A program made the translations under genes and the position numbers. DNA of 64,000 nucleotides. It comes from Staphylococcus agnetis (GTDB lineage: Bacteria; Bacillota; Bacilli; Staphylococcales; Staphylococcaceae). The stretch covers positions 1-64,000 of the forward strand of contig NZ_PPQF01000056.1 of assembly GCF_002901865.1 (NCBI RefSeq), in the 5' to 3' direction. Below the pieces are notes generated by a model, which saw only the letters and a program-made list of their open reading frames with translations, did not search any database and had not been told where the DNA came from. Of the stretch, positions 1 through 7,425 are shown in pieces. Each line of letters begins with the position of its first letter. Within the stretch, counting starts at the first letter, position 1.

Positions 1-64
1 TAAGTGGGGCGGTAAAGTGCTAGGCTGTACTGTAGAAATTAGAACCTATGAGGAGGACGAGTAA
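1..64 (+). CDS. C-terminal end of a small phage protein (partial)
   Basis: An open frame enters from the left edge (first full codon at 2) and stops at 62-64. The last residues read KWGGKVLGCTVEIRTYEEDE. I do not recognise the family with certainty; it looks like one of the small conserved proteins found before dUTPase in staphylococcal siphophages. Its final codons (Glu-Glu-Asp-Glu-stop) also form the Shine-Dalgarno sequence of the next gene, so the two are probably translationally coupled. Confidence 0.6.
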   Translation, partial: KWGGKVLGCTVEIRTYEEDE

Positions 65-65
65 G

Positions 66-263
66 ATGTATCCAGACTACTCATCAACGATTGTGCTAAA
101 AAATAACAAAAAATTATTTAGTTTTTCCGACAGAACCGAAATTTTTAACAAACAAAGAAAGAATGATTCTATTGTAGGTTTTGATAAGAAATTTAACGAA
201 GTTAAAATCTCATCTGAACAAATATTTAAAATTATTGACTTTGATATAAATAGAGACTTATAG
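66..263 (+). CDS. Small phage protein of unknown function (65 aa)
   Basis: The start is ATG 66, because AGGAGG at 51-56 lies at proper distance; an upstream in-frame ATG at 48 overlaps that ribosome site and is unlikely. The protein is soluble, Lys/Asp/Phe-rich, with no membrane segment or recognisable motif. It sits in a run of short, tightly packed genes before dut, where staphylococcal phages carry variable early/middle genes. No function can be assigned. Confidence 0.6.
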   Translation: MYPDYSSTIVLKNNKKLFSFSDRTEIFNKQRKNDSIVGFDKKFNEVKISSEQIFKIIDFDINRDL

Positions 264-275
264 GAGGACGAGTAA

Positions 276-519
276 ATGAATATATGGTTGTTTTTAGCTT
301 TCTTTGTTATTTGGGTGTTTAAGGATCCTTATCTTAACCATCGCTTCGATAACAAGTACGTAGATGTCACTTTTGAATTTTTTTCTATGGAGCATAGCTG
401 TATTGCTAATTTTCTCCGCATCTGATGGGTTAGAAATTTTAGCTGGCGTAACGTCTATTATAGCTATTGGTTTATTTTCTGAACTTAGAAAACTTAAAGA
501 TACTAGGGAGGACAAATAA
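276..519 (+). pseudogene. Small membrane protein gene broken by a +1 change in a T7 run
   Basis: ATG 276 has a strong AGGAGG site at 262-267. The frame reads a hydrophobic N-terminus (MNIWLFLAFFVIWVF) and then continues through a run of seven T at 378-384. Read as it stands it stops early (TGA) after ...NFLRI. Removing one T restores a frame through a second hydrophobic helix (WSIAVLLIF, then GVTSIIAIGLFSEL) to the TAA at 517-519, which overlaps the ATG of dut. I read this as a two-helix membrane protein with a one-base insertion. A sequencing error or slippage at the homopolymer is possible. Confidence 0.6.
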
Positions 520-1028
520 TGGATCAATTACAAATCAAATTATTATCGGAAAACGCAACATTACCAACACGTAATCATTCAACAGATGCTGGGTTTGATA
601 TTTACGCAGCAGAAACAGTAATACTCGAACCGCAAGAGAAAGCGTTAATTGCTACTGACATAGCTGTGAATATTCCAAAAGGATACGTTGGATTACTAAC
701 TAGTAGAAGTGGTGTGAGTAGCAGGACACATCTTGTGGTTGAGACAGGAAAAATTGATGCAGGGTTTCAAGGTCATATGCAGATTAATATTAAGAATGAC
801 CATGAAGATAACAAAGGAGAAACAATCTTTAAACGAGATTTGAAAGACAAAATAATTATAGAAGATGAACGACATTTGTATAAACAAGGTACTTATGTAA
901 TCAACAAAGGCGAAAAACTTGCACAGTTAGTTATTGTGCCTATCGTTACAGCAGAGTTACAGGAAGTGGAGAAATTTGACGATGTATCAGCAAGAGGAGA
1001 AAAAGGGTTCGGATCATCAGGAATCTAG
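519..1028 (+). CDS. dut: dUTPase, trimeric, phage type
   Basis: It hydrolyses dUTP to dUMP and pyrophosphate, keeping uracil out of phage DNA. The five trimeric dUTPase motifs are visible: DAGFDIYAAE near residue 23, SRSGVSS near 67, GKIDAGFQG near 80, KGEKLAQL near 130 and the C-terminal RGEKGFGSSG. Between motifs 3 and 4 there is an extra acidic segment (from NDHEDNKGETIF). It resembles the insert in the 169-170 aa enzymes of phages phi11 and 80alpha, where it takes part in derepressing pathogenicity islands by binding Stl. ATG 519 overlaps the stop of the preceding gene (TAATG). Confidence 0.95.
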   Translation: MDQLQIKLLSENATLPTRNHSTDAGFDIYAAETVILEPQEKALIATDIAVNIPKGYVGLLTSRSGVSSRTHLVVETGKIDAGFQGHMQINIKNDHEDNKGETIFKRDLKDKIIIEDERHLYKQGTYVINKGEKLAQLVIVPIVTAELQEVEKFDDVSARGEKGFGSSGI

Positions 1029-1077
1029 TAGTAAAGACGTACTGCAACGAATTAAGGAATTACTTAATAAGGAGTGA
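982..1077 (+). CDS. Possible 31-aa protein overlapping the dut 3' end
   Basis: A short frame begins inside dut (ATG 982, different frame) and ends at TGA 1075-1077. The product is highly charged (begins MYQQEEKKGSDHQ, ends IKELLNKE). Short overlapping frames of this kind follow dUTPase in related phages, from memory. AGGAAGTGGAG lies about 10 bases upstream. Its end carries the GGAG that serves the next gene. Expression is not proven. Confidence 0.4.
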   Translation: MYQQEEKKGSDHQESSSKDVLQRIKELLNKE

Positions 1078-1081
1078 TGGT

Positions 1082-1288
1082 GTGTTAAAATTACCAGAAA
1101 AATATACAAAGGCAGTTAGAGATTATAAACAGAAATCTAAAGAGGATAAAGAAGAGTTTGATAAAGAGATAATAAAACTTGCAAGGGAAGAAAGTCCTTT
1201 AATGAGAAGTATGACTGATGAACAGATTGTGTATTGGTTCAGAAAAGTTGTGAATGCGGTAGATACTAGAACGGATAATAAGGAGTAA
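1082..1288 (+). CDS. Small phage protein of unknown function (68 aa)
   Basis: GTG start at 1082 with GGAG at 1071-1074. The protein is rich in Lys, Glu and Asp and probably all helical, with no membrane segment and no family I can name. It is packed between dut and the rinB-like gene, ending NKE-stop, where the last codons again supply the next Shine-Dalgarno sequence. Confidence 0.65.
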   Translation: MLKLPEKYTKAVRDYKQKSKEDKEEFDKEIIKLAREESPLMRSMTDEQIVYWFRKVVNAVDTRTDNKE

Positions 1289-1292
1289 TCAA

Positions 1293-1409
1293 ATGAAATA
1301 TTTAAGAGTGGTATTACACACTGTAGTAACGATTCTGATTTATGAAGGTGCTAAGGCATTGATGAATGATATGTACCTACAAGATGAAGTTGATACGGAG
1401 GAATATTAG
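1293..1409 (+). CDS. rinB: RinB-like transcriptional activator protein (38 aa)
   Basis: Too short for usual gene calling. ATG 1293 follows AAGGAG at 1280-1285. The peptide has a hydrophobic N-terminus (RVVLHTVVTILIYEGAK) and an acidic tail (DEVDTEEY), the layout of staphylococcal RinB proteins, which with RinA stimulate integrase and late gene expression. It lies two genes upstream of the RinA-type gene, as expected. The length is shorter than phi11 RinB, so the assignment rests on layout and position. Confidence 0.5.
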   Translation: MKYLRVVLHTVVTILIYEGAKALMNDMYLQDEVDTEEY

Positions 1410-1559
1410 ATGTGGTGGATTATATTGTTTATCGTATACACATTATTACTTGTAGGATTTATCGCAGAAAATGCACAGCTTAAAGGGAAGTTAGAGGCTA
1501 GGGAATACGAAAAACGAGTGTTAGAGAGTAGATTAAGACACTTTGAGGGGGACGATTAA
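1410..1559 (+). CDS. Small membrane-anchored phage protein (49 aa)
   Basis: The ATG directly follows the rinB-like stop codon. Residues 2-18 (WWIILFIVYTLLLVGFI) form one membrane helix; the rest is a charged helix suited to a short coiled coil. The stop overlaps the rinA ATG (TAATG at 1557-1561). Its final codons GAG-GGG-GAC-GAT form the ribosome site for rinA. Function unknown; single-helix proteins between rinB and rinA occur in related phages. Confidence 0.6.
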   Translation: MWWIILFIVYTLLLVGFIAENAQLKGKLEAREYEKRVLESRLRHFEGDD

Positions 1560-1978
1560 TGGCTTTAAGGAAGTCGACTGTAATTTATTTAGAAGGAGAA
1601 TTACGTCAGTACCCTAATATAGATAAAGATATTAACAGAGTACGTGAAGAAGTGTTGAATCCATGGCAACCTACCGACGAGAATATTGGCGGAGGACGTT
1701 CTAGCGAAAATGTAAGTGTCACTGAAATTAAAGCGACACGTGTTGTTAACGATAGACGATTGGCACAGTTGACACGAGTGAAAGTAGCGATTGAGATTGT
1801 ATACAATAGCACCACAGATGAGGGGCGTAAGTTGATGGATTTATATTACTTCACTAAACCACGTACACTTAATTTAACTGGGGTAGCGGATAGCATACAC
1901 ATATCTAAGTCAACAGCTTATAACTTGCGCAAAGGGATACTGAATATGTTGGCTGACGAGTTAGGATTAATACATTAA
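1559..1978 (+). CDS. rinA: RinA-type late gene transcriptional activator
   Basis: 139 aa, the usual length of RinA. In staphylococcal siphophages RinA binds upstream of terS and switches on the packaging, head, tail and lysis operon. The C-terminal half contains a sigma-like helix-turn-helix (TLNLTGVADSIHISKSTAYN, residues about 103-122). The basic N-terminus begins MALRKSTVIYLEGEL. It is the last gene before the 460-bp leader of the late operon, which is its expected target. Confidence 0.85.
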   Translation: MALRKSTVIYLEGELRQYPNIDKDINRVREEVLNPWQPTDENIGGGRSSENVSVTEIKATRVVNDRRLAQLTRVKVAIEIVYNSTTDEGRKLMDLYYFTKPRTLNLTGVADSIHISKSTAYNLRKGILNMLADELGLIH

Positions 1979-1981
1979 GGT

Positions 1982-2025
1982 TTGGAAAAAGGTTGGAAAA
2001 ATAGCGTCACTTAAAAGGTTATAAT
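1982..2025 (+). promoter_or_regulatory. Probable activator-dependent late promoter
   Basis: A perfect -10 box TATAAT lies at 2020-2025 but no -35 hexamer stands 16-18 bases upstream. Instead there are two copies of TTGGAAAAA at 1982-1990 and 1993-2001, an 11-bp period. A good -10 without a -35 plus helically phased repeats suits a promoter needing an activator, presumably RinA encoded just upstream. No mapped RinA site was used for this call. Confidence 0.45.
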
Positions 2026-2438
2026 GTTAATGTGCTTAATATATAGGTACCACGACTACCTAATTAGTAAGCACTGCGATGACGACATTTTCCCTCCTTT
2101 CAAAATTGTGGTTTCATCTGTTTAGTGAAGTTGATTAGTAACTAAACTAGGCGTCCAGAGTAACTGGGCGTCTTACTTTATGCTGATATGAGTGTATAAC
2201 CTATGTGTTTCACTCCGCTTATTAGGTGATTGGGCAAGCGTTTATCATGTATATGTTGCGTACCCGATTGCCTGACCGTCTATCCGTCGGGTAGGCGGTA
2301 TACATTCATATGAGTGTAAAACTCAAATAGATTAGAGTAAAACATAATCAATTAGGCGCTGTTACCCTTTGCAGCGTCTTTTTTATATTTAAATTTATAG
2401 AGTAATTAACGTAAAGGCGTGTGATACAGTGAAAAGAA
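2026..2438 (+). promoter_or_regulatory. Structured untranslated leader of the late operon
   Basis: This stretch has no credible reading frame. It holds a hairpin at 2150-2172 (nine pairs, GGCGTCCAG with CTGGGCGTC) and a long-range helix of about 15 pairs between 2186-2201 and 2297-2311 that encloses a roughly 95-nt domain. Inside that domain smaller stems are possible (CCCGAT with GTCGGG). A terminator-like hairpin at 2354-2384 follows. It probably acts as an RNA leader for terS and the genes beyond. Confidence 0.5.
2354..2384 (+). terminator. Terminator-like hairpin just upstream of terS
   Basis: AGGCGCTG at 2354-2361 pairs with CAGCGTCT at 2372-2379 (eight pairs, one G-U), followed by a run of six T. 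It lies between the presumed late promoter and terS. Full-strength termination here would silence the late genes from that promoter, so partial termination or an attenuator role is possible. Confidence 0.6.
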
Positions 2439-2933
2439 TTGATTAAATTAACACCGAAACAAGAGAAATTTGTCTTAGGACTCATAGAAGGCAAGAGCCA
2501 ACGCAAAGCCTATATTGACGCAGGGTATTCGACTAAAGGTAAGAGCGAAAAGGATATCGATGTATTAGCTAGCCGTGTAGCTAAAAACGGCAAGGTTTGT
2601 ACAAGGTACGAAGAATTGCGTCAAGAGGTAGCCGAACAATCAAAATGGACACGCCAAAAGGCTTTTGAAGAGTATGAGTGGTTAAAAAATGTAGCTAAAA
2701 ACGACATTAATGACAAAGGTTTGAAGAAATCATCTGCTGACGCATTTGTGGCTGGTTTAGATGGTATGAATAGAATGATGTTAGGTAATGAAAAACTAGC
2801 TAATAAGAAGATTGAAACAGAAATCAAAATGCTCGAAAAGAAAATTGAACAAATTGATAAAGGTGATTCTGGCACTGAAGATAAGATACGTCAGTTGCAT
2901 AACGCTATAACGGATGTGATTGGTGATGAGTAA
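2439..2933 (+). CDS. terS: Terminase small subunit
   Basis: TerS binds the packaging-start site on phage DNA and delivers it to the large subunit. The 164-aa protein has an N-terminal helix-turn-helix (LTPKQEKFVLGLIEGKSQRK, then AYIDAGYS) and helical C-terminal oligomerisation segments. Length and neighbours fit the pac-type (headful) phi11/80alpha group. The only usable start is TTG 2439, since upstream in-frame codons hit a stop at 2430; its ribosome site is weak. The 3' end overlaps terL by eight bases. Confidence 0.85.
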   Translation: MIKLTPKQEKFVLGLIEGKSQRKAYIDAGYSTKGKSEKDIDVLASRVAKNGKVCTRYEELRQEVAEQSKWTRQKAFEEYEWLKNVAKNDINDKGLKKSSADAFVAGLDGMNRMMLGNEKLANKKIETEIKMLEKKIEQIDKGDSGTEDKIRQLHNAITDVIGDE

Positions 2934-4149
2934 GCTGAACAAACTCTATACAGATAAGCAGATAGAAATCTTGAGAGAAACGCAAAAGAGAGATTGGTTT
3001 ATGCTCATTAATCACGGTGCTAAACGTACAGGTAAGACAATATTAAACAACGACTTATTCTTGCGTGAATTAATGCGTGTACGTGATATTGCAGACAAAG
3101 AAGGTGTTGAGAGGCCTCAATACATTTTAGCAGGAGCAACATTAGGTACGATACAGAAGAACGTATTGATTGAACTTACAAATAAGTATGGATTAGAGTT
3201 CAACTTTGATAAGTACAACTCATTCACGTTGTTTGGTGTGCAAGTGGTACAAACAGGTCATAGCAAAGTAAGTGGCATTGGCGCTATACGTGGTATGACT
3301 GCGTACGGTGCATATATCAACGAGGCGTCACTAGCACATGAAGAAGTGTTTGACGAGATTAAATCACGTTGTAGCGGACTAGGCGCAAGGATATTAGTGG
3401 ATACCAACCCCGACCACCCTGAGCATTGGTTGCTAAAAGATTATATAGAGAACACAGACCCTAAAGCTGGTATATTGAGTTATCAATATAAGCTCGATGA
3501 CAACACATTCTTAAACGATAGATATAAAGAGTCTATTAAAGCGTCAACGCCGTCAGGAATGTTTTATGAAAGGAATATCAACGGTAAGTGGGTATCGGGC
3601 GACGGGGTTGTATATGCCGACTTTGATTTAAATCAGAATACCATTACCTATGATGATTTGATGAAAGTACCCATAAAAGAATATTTTGCTGGTGTCGACT
3701 GGGGCTTTGAACATTATGGATCTATCGTGTTATTAGGAAAAGGTATTGACGGTAATTTTTATTTTATCGAGGAACACGCTCACCAATTTAAGTTTATAGA
3801 GGACTGGGTGGACATAGCTAAAGGCATTGTTGCAAAGTATGGCAATATTAATTTCTATTGCGATACCGCCAGACCTGAACATATAACAGATTTTAGACGG
3901 CACGGATTAAGGGCCATAAATGCAGATAAAAGTAAGTTGTCAGGCATTGAAGAAATAGCTAAGTTATTCAAACAAAATAAATTATTTGTACTGTATGATC
4001 ATATGGATAGATTTAAGAAAGAGATATACAAATATGTGTGGCACCCTACAAACGGAGAACCAATTAAAGAATTTGACGATGTGTTAGATTCATTGCGTTA
4101 TGCCATATACACACATACTAAACCTGAGAGATTAAGGAGGGTAAGATAA
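2926..4149 (+). CDS. terL: Terminase large subunit (ATPase and nuclease)
   Basis: This is the motor that pumps DNA into the prohead and cuts it. Walker A GAKRTGKT lies at residues 31-38 and Walker B AYINEA near 129-134. The RNase H-like nuclease begins at GVDWGFEHYG near residue 250, with acidic residues in YCDTARPEH and DDVLDSLRYA near the C-terminus. It fits the PBSX/SPP1-type family. I chose ATG 2926; a TTG at 2920 is also in frame. The gene overlaps terS, as usual for translational coupling. Confidence 0.93.
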   Translation: MSKLNKLYTDKQIEILRETQKRDWFMLINHGAKRTGKTILNNDLFLRELMRVRDIADKEGVERPQYILAGATLGTIQKNVLIELTNKYGLEFNFDKYNSFTLFGVQVVQTGHSKVSGIGAIRGMTAYGAYINEASLAHEEVFDEIKSRCSGLGARILVDTNPDHPEHWLLKDYIENTDPKAGILSYQYKLDDNTFLNDRYKESIKASTPSGMFYERNINGKWVSGDGVVYADFDLNQNTITYDDLMKVPIKEYFAGVDWGFEHYGSIVLLGKGIDGNFYFIEEHAHQFKFIEDWVDIAKGIVAKYGNINFYCDTARPEHITDFRRHGLRAINADKSKLSGIEEIAKLFKQNKLFVLYDHMDRFKKEIYKYVWHPTNGEPIKEFDDVLDSLRYAIYTHTKPERLRRVR

Positions 4150-4151
4150 CG

Positions 4152-5576
4152 TTGTACAAGCTAATAGATGATATTAAGGCACAAGGTGTGCTGCCTAAAC
4201 ACATAGAGTCGTTAATTGAATCACATAAAGATGATAGAGAACGTATGGTAAACCTCTACAACAGATATAAGACGCACATTGATTATGTGCCTATATTCAA
4301 ACGTAGTCCAATCGAGGAAAAAGAGGACTTTGAACGAGGTGGCAATGTTAGACGTTTAGATATATCTATAAACAATAAACTTAACAACTCGTTTGATAGC
4401 GAAATTGTAGACACACGTGTGGGTTACCTTCATGGTGTACCAATCACTTATGATTTAGACGAGAATTCGACAAAGAACGACAAACTAAAAAGTTTCCTTA
4501 CTGATTTTACAATACGCAACAGTATTGATGATGAAGATTCAGAGATAGGTAAAATGGCTGCGATTTGCGGATACGGTGCAAGGCTAGCGTATATTGATAA
4601 AAATGGTGAAGTAAGGATAAAGAATATAGACCCATTTAACGTAGTATTTGCAGGCGACAGTATTTTAGAGCCTACTTATTCATTGCGTTATTTTTATGAA
4701 AAAGATGATGATAATGGAACAGAATACGTCTATGCAGAGTTTTATGATGACACTTACTATTATGTTTTTCGTGGTGAAGGTATAGATACCTTGCAAGAAG
4801 TGGGGCGTTATGAACATCTATTTGATTACAATCCGTTGTTTGGTGTACCTAACAATAAAGAAATGTTAGGTGACGCAGAGAAAGTAATTCATTTGATAGA
4901 TGCCTACGACTTAACGATGAGTGATGCATCGAGTGAAATCAGTCAGACGCGTCTAGCATACCTTGTGTTACGTGGTATGGGTATGAGTGAAGAAATGATT
5001 CAAGAGACGCAAAAGAGTGGCGCATTTGAGCTGTTCGACAAGGATATGGATGTTAAATATCTAACTAAAGATGTAAACGATGGCATGATTGAGAATCATT
5101 TAGATCGTATTGAAAAAAACATCATGCGGTTCGCTAAGTCGGTCAACTTTAATTCCGATGAGTTTAACGGCAACGTTCCTATCATTGGTATGAAGTTAAA
5201 GTTAATGGCTTTAGAGAATAAATGCATGACCTTTGAACGTAAGATGACAGCGATGTTGAGGTATCAATTTAAGGTTATCTTGTCAGCGTTGAAACGTAAG
5301 GGTTATAACGTCGATGACGATAGCTATTTAGACATCATCTTTAAGTTCACACGTAATATACCAGTAAATAAACTCGAAGAATCACAGGTATTAATTAACT
5401 TGAGGGGTCAAGTGTCTGAACGTACTAGACTAGGGCAATCACAGTTAGTTGATGACGTTGATTATGAGTTAGATGAAATGGAACGAGACAACTTTGAAAT
5501 GAATAGTAAATTGCCTGATATAAACGAGGGTGACGCTAATGGCAGAGCGCAAGATAACAAACCAGAAACAAATTGA
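4152..5576 (+). CDS. Portal protein, SPP1 gp6-like
   Basis: It forms the dodecameric ring at one capsid vertex through which DNA enters and leaves. The 474-aa length and features such as FKRSPIEEKEDFE and IIGMKLKLMALENKC match SPP1-type portals. TTG start at 4152 with a strong AAGGAGG at 4135-4141, three bases after the terL stop. The C-terminal acidic tail overlaps the start of the next gene. Confidence 0.9.
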   Translation: MYKLIDDIKAQGVLPKHIESLIESHKDDRERMVNLYNRYKTHIDYVPIFKRSPIEEKEDFERGGNVRRLDISINNKLNNSFDSEIVDTRVGYLHGVPITYDLDENSTKNDKLKSFLTDFTIRNSIDDEDSEIGKMAAICGYGARLAYIDKNGEVRIKNIDPFNVVFAGDSILEPTYSLRYFYEKDDDNGTEYVYAEFYDDTYYYVFRGEGIDTLQEVGRYEHLFDYNPLFGVPNNKEMLGDAEKVIHLIDAYDLTMSDASSEISQTRLAYLVLRGMGMSEEMIQETQKSGAFELFDKDMDVKYLTKDVNDGMIENHLDRIEKNIMRFAKSVNFNSDEFNGNVPIIGMKLKLMALENKCMTFERKMTAMLRYQFKVILSALKRKGYNVDDDSYLDIIFKFTRNIPVNKLEESQVLINLRGQVSERTRLGQSQLVDDVDYELDEMERDNFEMNSKLPDINEGDANGRAQDNKPETN

Positions 5577-6492
5577 CGATTACATTGAACAACTAATTGC
5601 TAAGTCAGAAAAGCCGATAGAAGTGTTATTTGCTAAAAGATTGAAAGTTATCAATCAAGAATTAGCAGATATGTTTGAAAAGTACCAATCAGATGACCCT
5701 CATGTGACGTGGACAGAATTTAATAAATACAATCGTTTGAATAAAGAGCTTGTACGCATCGGAGAAATGATAACTGAAGATTATAACAAAGTAGCTAAAT
5801 CTATTAAACAGACTCAACATAATGCTTACATCGAGAAGTATATGATGAGTCTTTATTTGTATGAAATGGCTAGTCAATCGTCAATGCGGTTTGATGTACC
5901 TACAGCTTCTGTGATTAACAAAGCAATAGAGCAACCGATAGAGTTTATACGCTTAGTACCAACGTTACAAAAATATCGTAATGAGGTGCTTAAACGTATT
6001 CGCATACACATTACGCAAGGGATTATGAGTGGTGAGGGTTACTCTAAGATAGCCAAAGCTTTACGTGATGATTTGGGCATGGCTAAGGCTCAATCGTTGC
6101 GTGTGGCACGTGCAGAGGCGGGCAGAGCAATGTCACAAGCTGGATTAGACAGTGCAATAGTGGTTAAAGACAACGGATTTAAGATGAAAAAACGTTGGTC
6201 TGCTACGAAAGACACTCGCACACGTGACACTCATCGTCATTTAGACGGTCAGTCAGTGGATATAGACGACAACTTTAAATCTAGTGGGTGTGTGGGGCAA
6301 GCGCCACATCTATTTGTTGGTGTAGCAAGTGCCAAAGAGAATATTAACTGCCGTTGTAAGCTGTTGTATTACATTGACGAAGATGATTTACCTGGTGTAA
6401 TGCGAGTACGTAATGATGATGGAACAACCGAAGTAATCCCACACATGACCTATCGTGAGTGGGAGAAGATGAAACGAAAAGGTGGTAAATAA
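5539..6492 (+). CDS. Minor head protein, SPP1 gp7/MuF family
   Basis: 317 aa from ATG 5539, chosen because CGAGGG at 5525-5530 is correctly spaced. The family's C-terminal MuF-like domain is visible: RVARAEAGRAMSQAG, then RWSATKDTRTRDTHRHLDG and a Cys/His-containing segment ending ENINCRCKLLYY. These proteins bind the portal, help capsid assembly and may leave with the DNA. It overlaps the portal gene by 38 bases. Confidence 0.88.
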   Translation: MAERKITNQKQIDDYIEQLIAKSEKPIEVLFAKRLKVINQELADMFEKYQSDDPHVTWTEFNKYNRLNKELVRIGEMITEDYNKVAKSIKQTQHNAYIEKYMMSLYLYEMASQSSMRFDVPTASVINKAIEQPIEFIRLVPTLQKYRNEVLKRIRIHITQGIMSGEGYSKIAKALRDDLGMAKAQSLRVARAEAGRAMSQAGLDSAIVVKDNGFKMKKRWSATKDTRTRDTHRHLDGQSVDIDDNFKSSGCVGQAPHLFVGVASAKENINCRCKLLYYIDEDDLPGVMRVRNDDGTTEVIPHMTYREWEKMKRKGGK

Positions 6493-6493
6493 T

Positions 6494-6718
6494 ATGGAAC
6501 GTAATACAGTGAATATTGATTTAGTGGATTATAATGAATTGCTTATTAAAGCTAGAAAATACGATGAAATTAAACAAAAAGGATATACACCAGATTATGT
6601 TTTTCCTAAAGAAAGACCCGTTGTAAACATAAGAGTTAAAAATGAGGCAGATATTCCTGCTATTAAAACATATATTGAAGAAGAAAATGCAAAAAACGTT
6701 GATTTTGGACTTAAGTAG
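6494..6718 (+). CDS. Small head-module protein sharing its C-terminus with the tape measure protein
   Basis: 74 aa from ATG 6494 (AAAGGTGG upstream). The N-terminus (VNIDLVDYNELLIKARKYDE) is helical. Residues 40-74 closely match the last 35 residues of the tape measure protein encoded at 11479-14403: I count 24 identities in 35 ungapped positions, including VKNE, PAIK, YIEE and NAKN. I know no function for it. It lies between the MuF-like gene and the scaffold gene. Confidence 0.75.
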   Translation: MERNTVNIDLVDYNELLIKARKYDEIKQKGYTPDYVFPKERPVVNIRVKNEADIPAIKTYIEEENAKNVDFGLK

Positions 6719-6824
6719 CTAGCACCTTACTGCTCGACCTAAAGTATGTCGTTAAACTGCTTTTTTATTATGCACTTTTCGGACTATTACGGTACGCAAA
6801 GGGCGAAAAAAGGAGCAATGATAT

Positions 6825-7409
6825 ATGAATGTCGAGGATATTAAGTCGTACTTTGAAGAGCATAAAGACGACAAAGACGTAAAAGAGTATCTAAGCGGAC
6901 TTAAGACGGTGTCTGTTGATGACGTTAAAGGCTTTTTAGATACAGAAGAAGGTAAACGATTTATTCAACCTGAATTAGATCGTTACCACACAAAAGGTTT
7001 GGAGTCTTGGAAAGAGAAGAACCTTGAGAGCTTGATTGAGAAAGAAGTACAAAAACGCAATCCTGAACAATCAGAAGAACAAAAGCGAATTAGCGCACTT
7101 GAAAAAGAGCTAGAGAAACGTGACGCAGAGGCTAAACGCGAGAAGTTAAGAAGTTATGCATTAGGTAAAGCTCAAGAAATGAACCTACCATCATCATTGG
7201 TAGATAGATTCTTAGGTGATTCTGATGAAGATACTGAAGCGAATTTAAAAAGCCTTAAAGAAACTTTCGATAAGTATGTCAAAGAAGGCGTTGAGTCTAA
7301 ATTTAAGTCAAGTGGGCGACATGTTCGAGAAGCGCAAGACAATGATGTTGACTTATCAAACGTTAAGTCAATTGAAGAAATGGCACGTGAAATTAATATC
7401 AGAAAATAA
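6825..7409 (+). CDS. Capsid scaffold protein, DUF4355-like
   Basis: 194 aa, strongly charged and helical, with a coiled-coil stretch near residues 65-110 (EKEVQKRNPEQSEEQKRISA and onward). Scaffold proteins of this type guide major capsid assembly and then leave the prohead. It lies directly upstream of the capsid gene, the standard position. A good GGAG site precedes ATG 6825. Confidence 0.85.
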   Translation: MNVEDIKSYFEEHKDDKDVKEYLSGLKTVSVDDVKGFLDTEEGKRFIQPELDRYHTKGLESWKEKNLESLIEKEVQKRNPEQSEEQKRISALEKELEKRDAEAKREKLRSYALGKAQEMNLPSSLVDRFLGDSDEDTEANLKSLKETFDKYVKEGVESKFKSSGRHVREAQDNDVDLSNVKSIEEMAREINIRK

Positions 7410-7425
7410 AGTGAGGTAATAAAAT

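Noticed and set aside
1979..2438. A degraded HNH endonuclease gene in the terS leader
   Set aside because: Cos-type phages often carry HNH here, but no HNH residues or long frame can be found in any frame.
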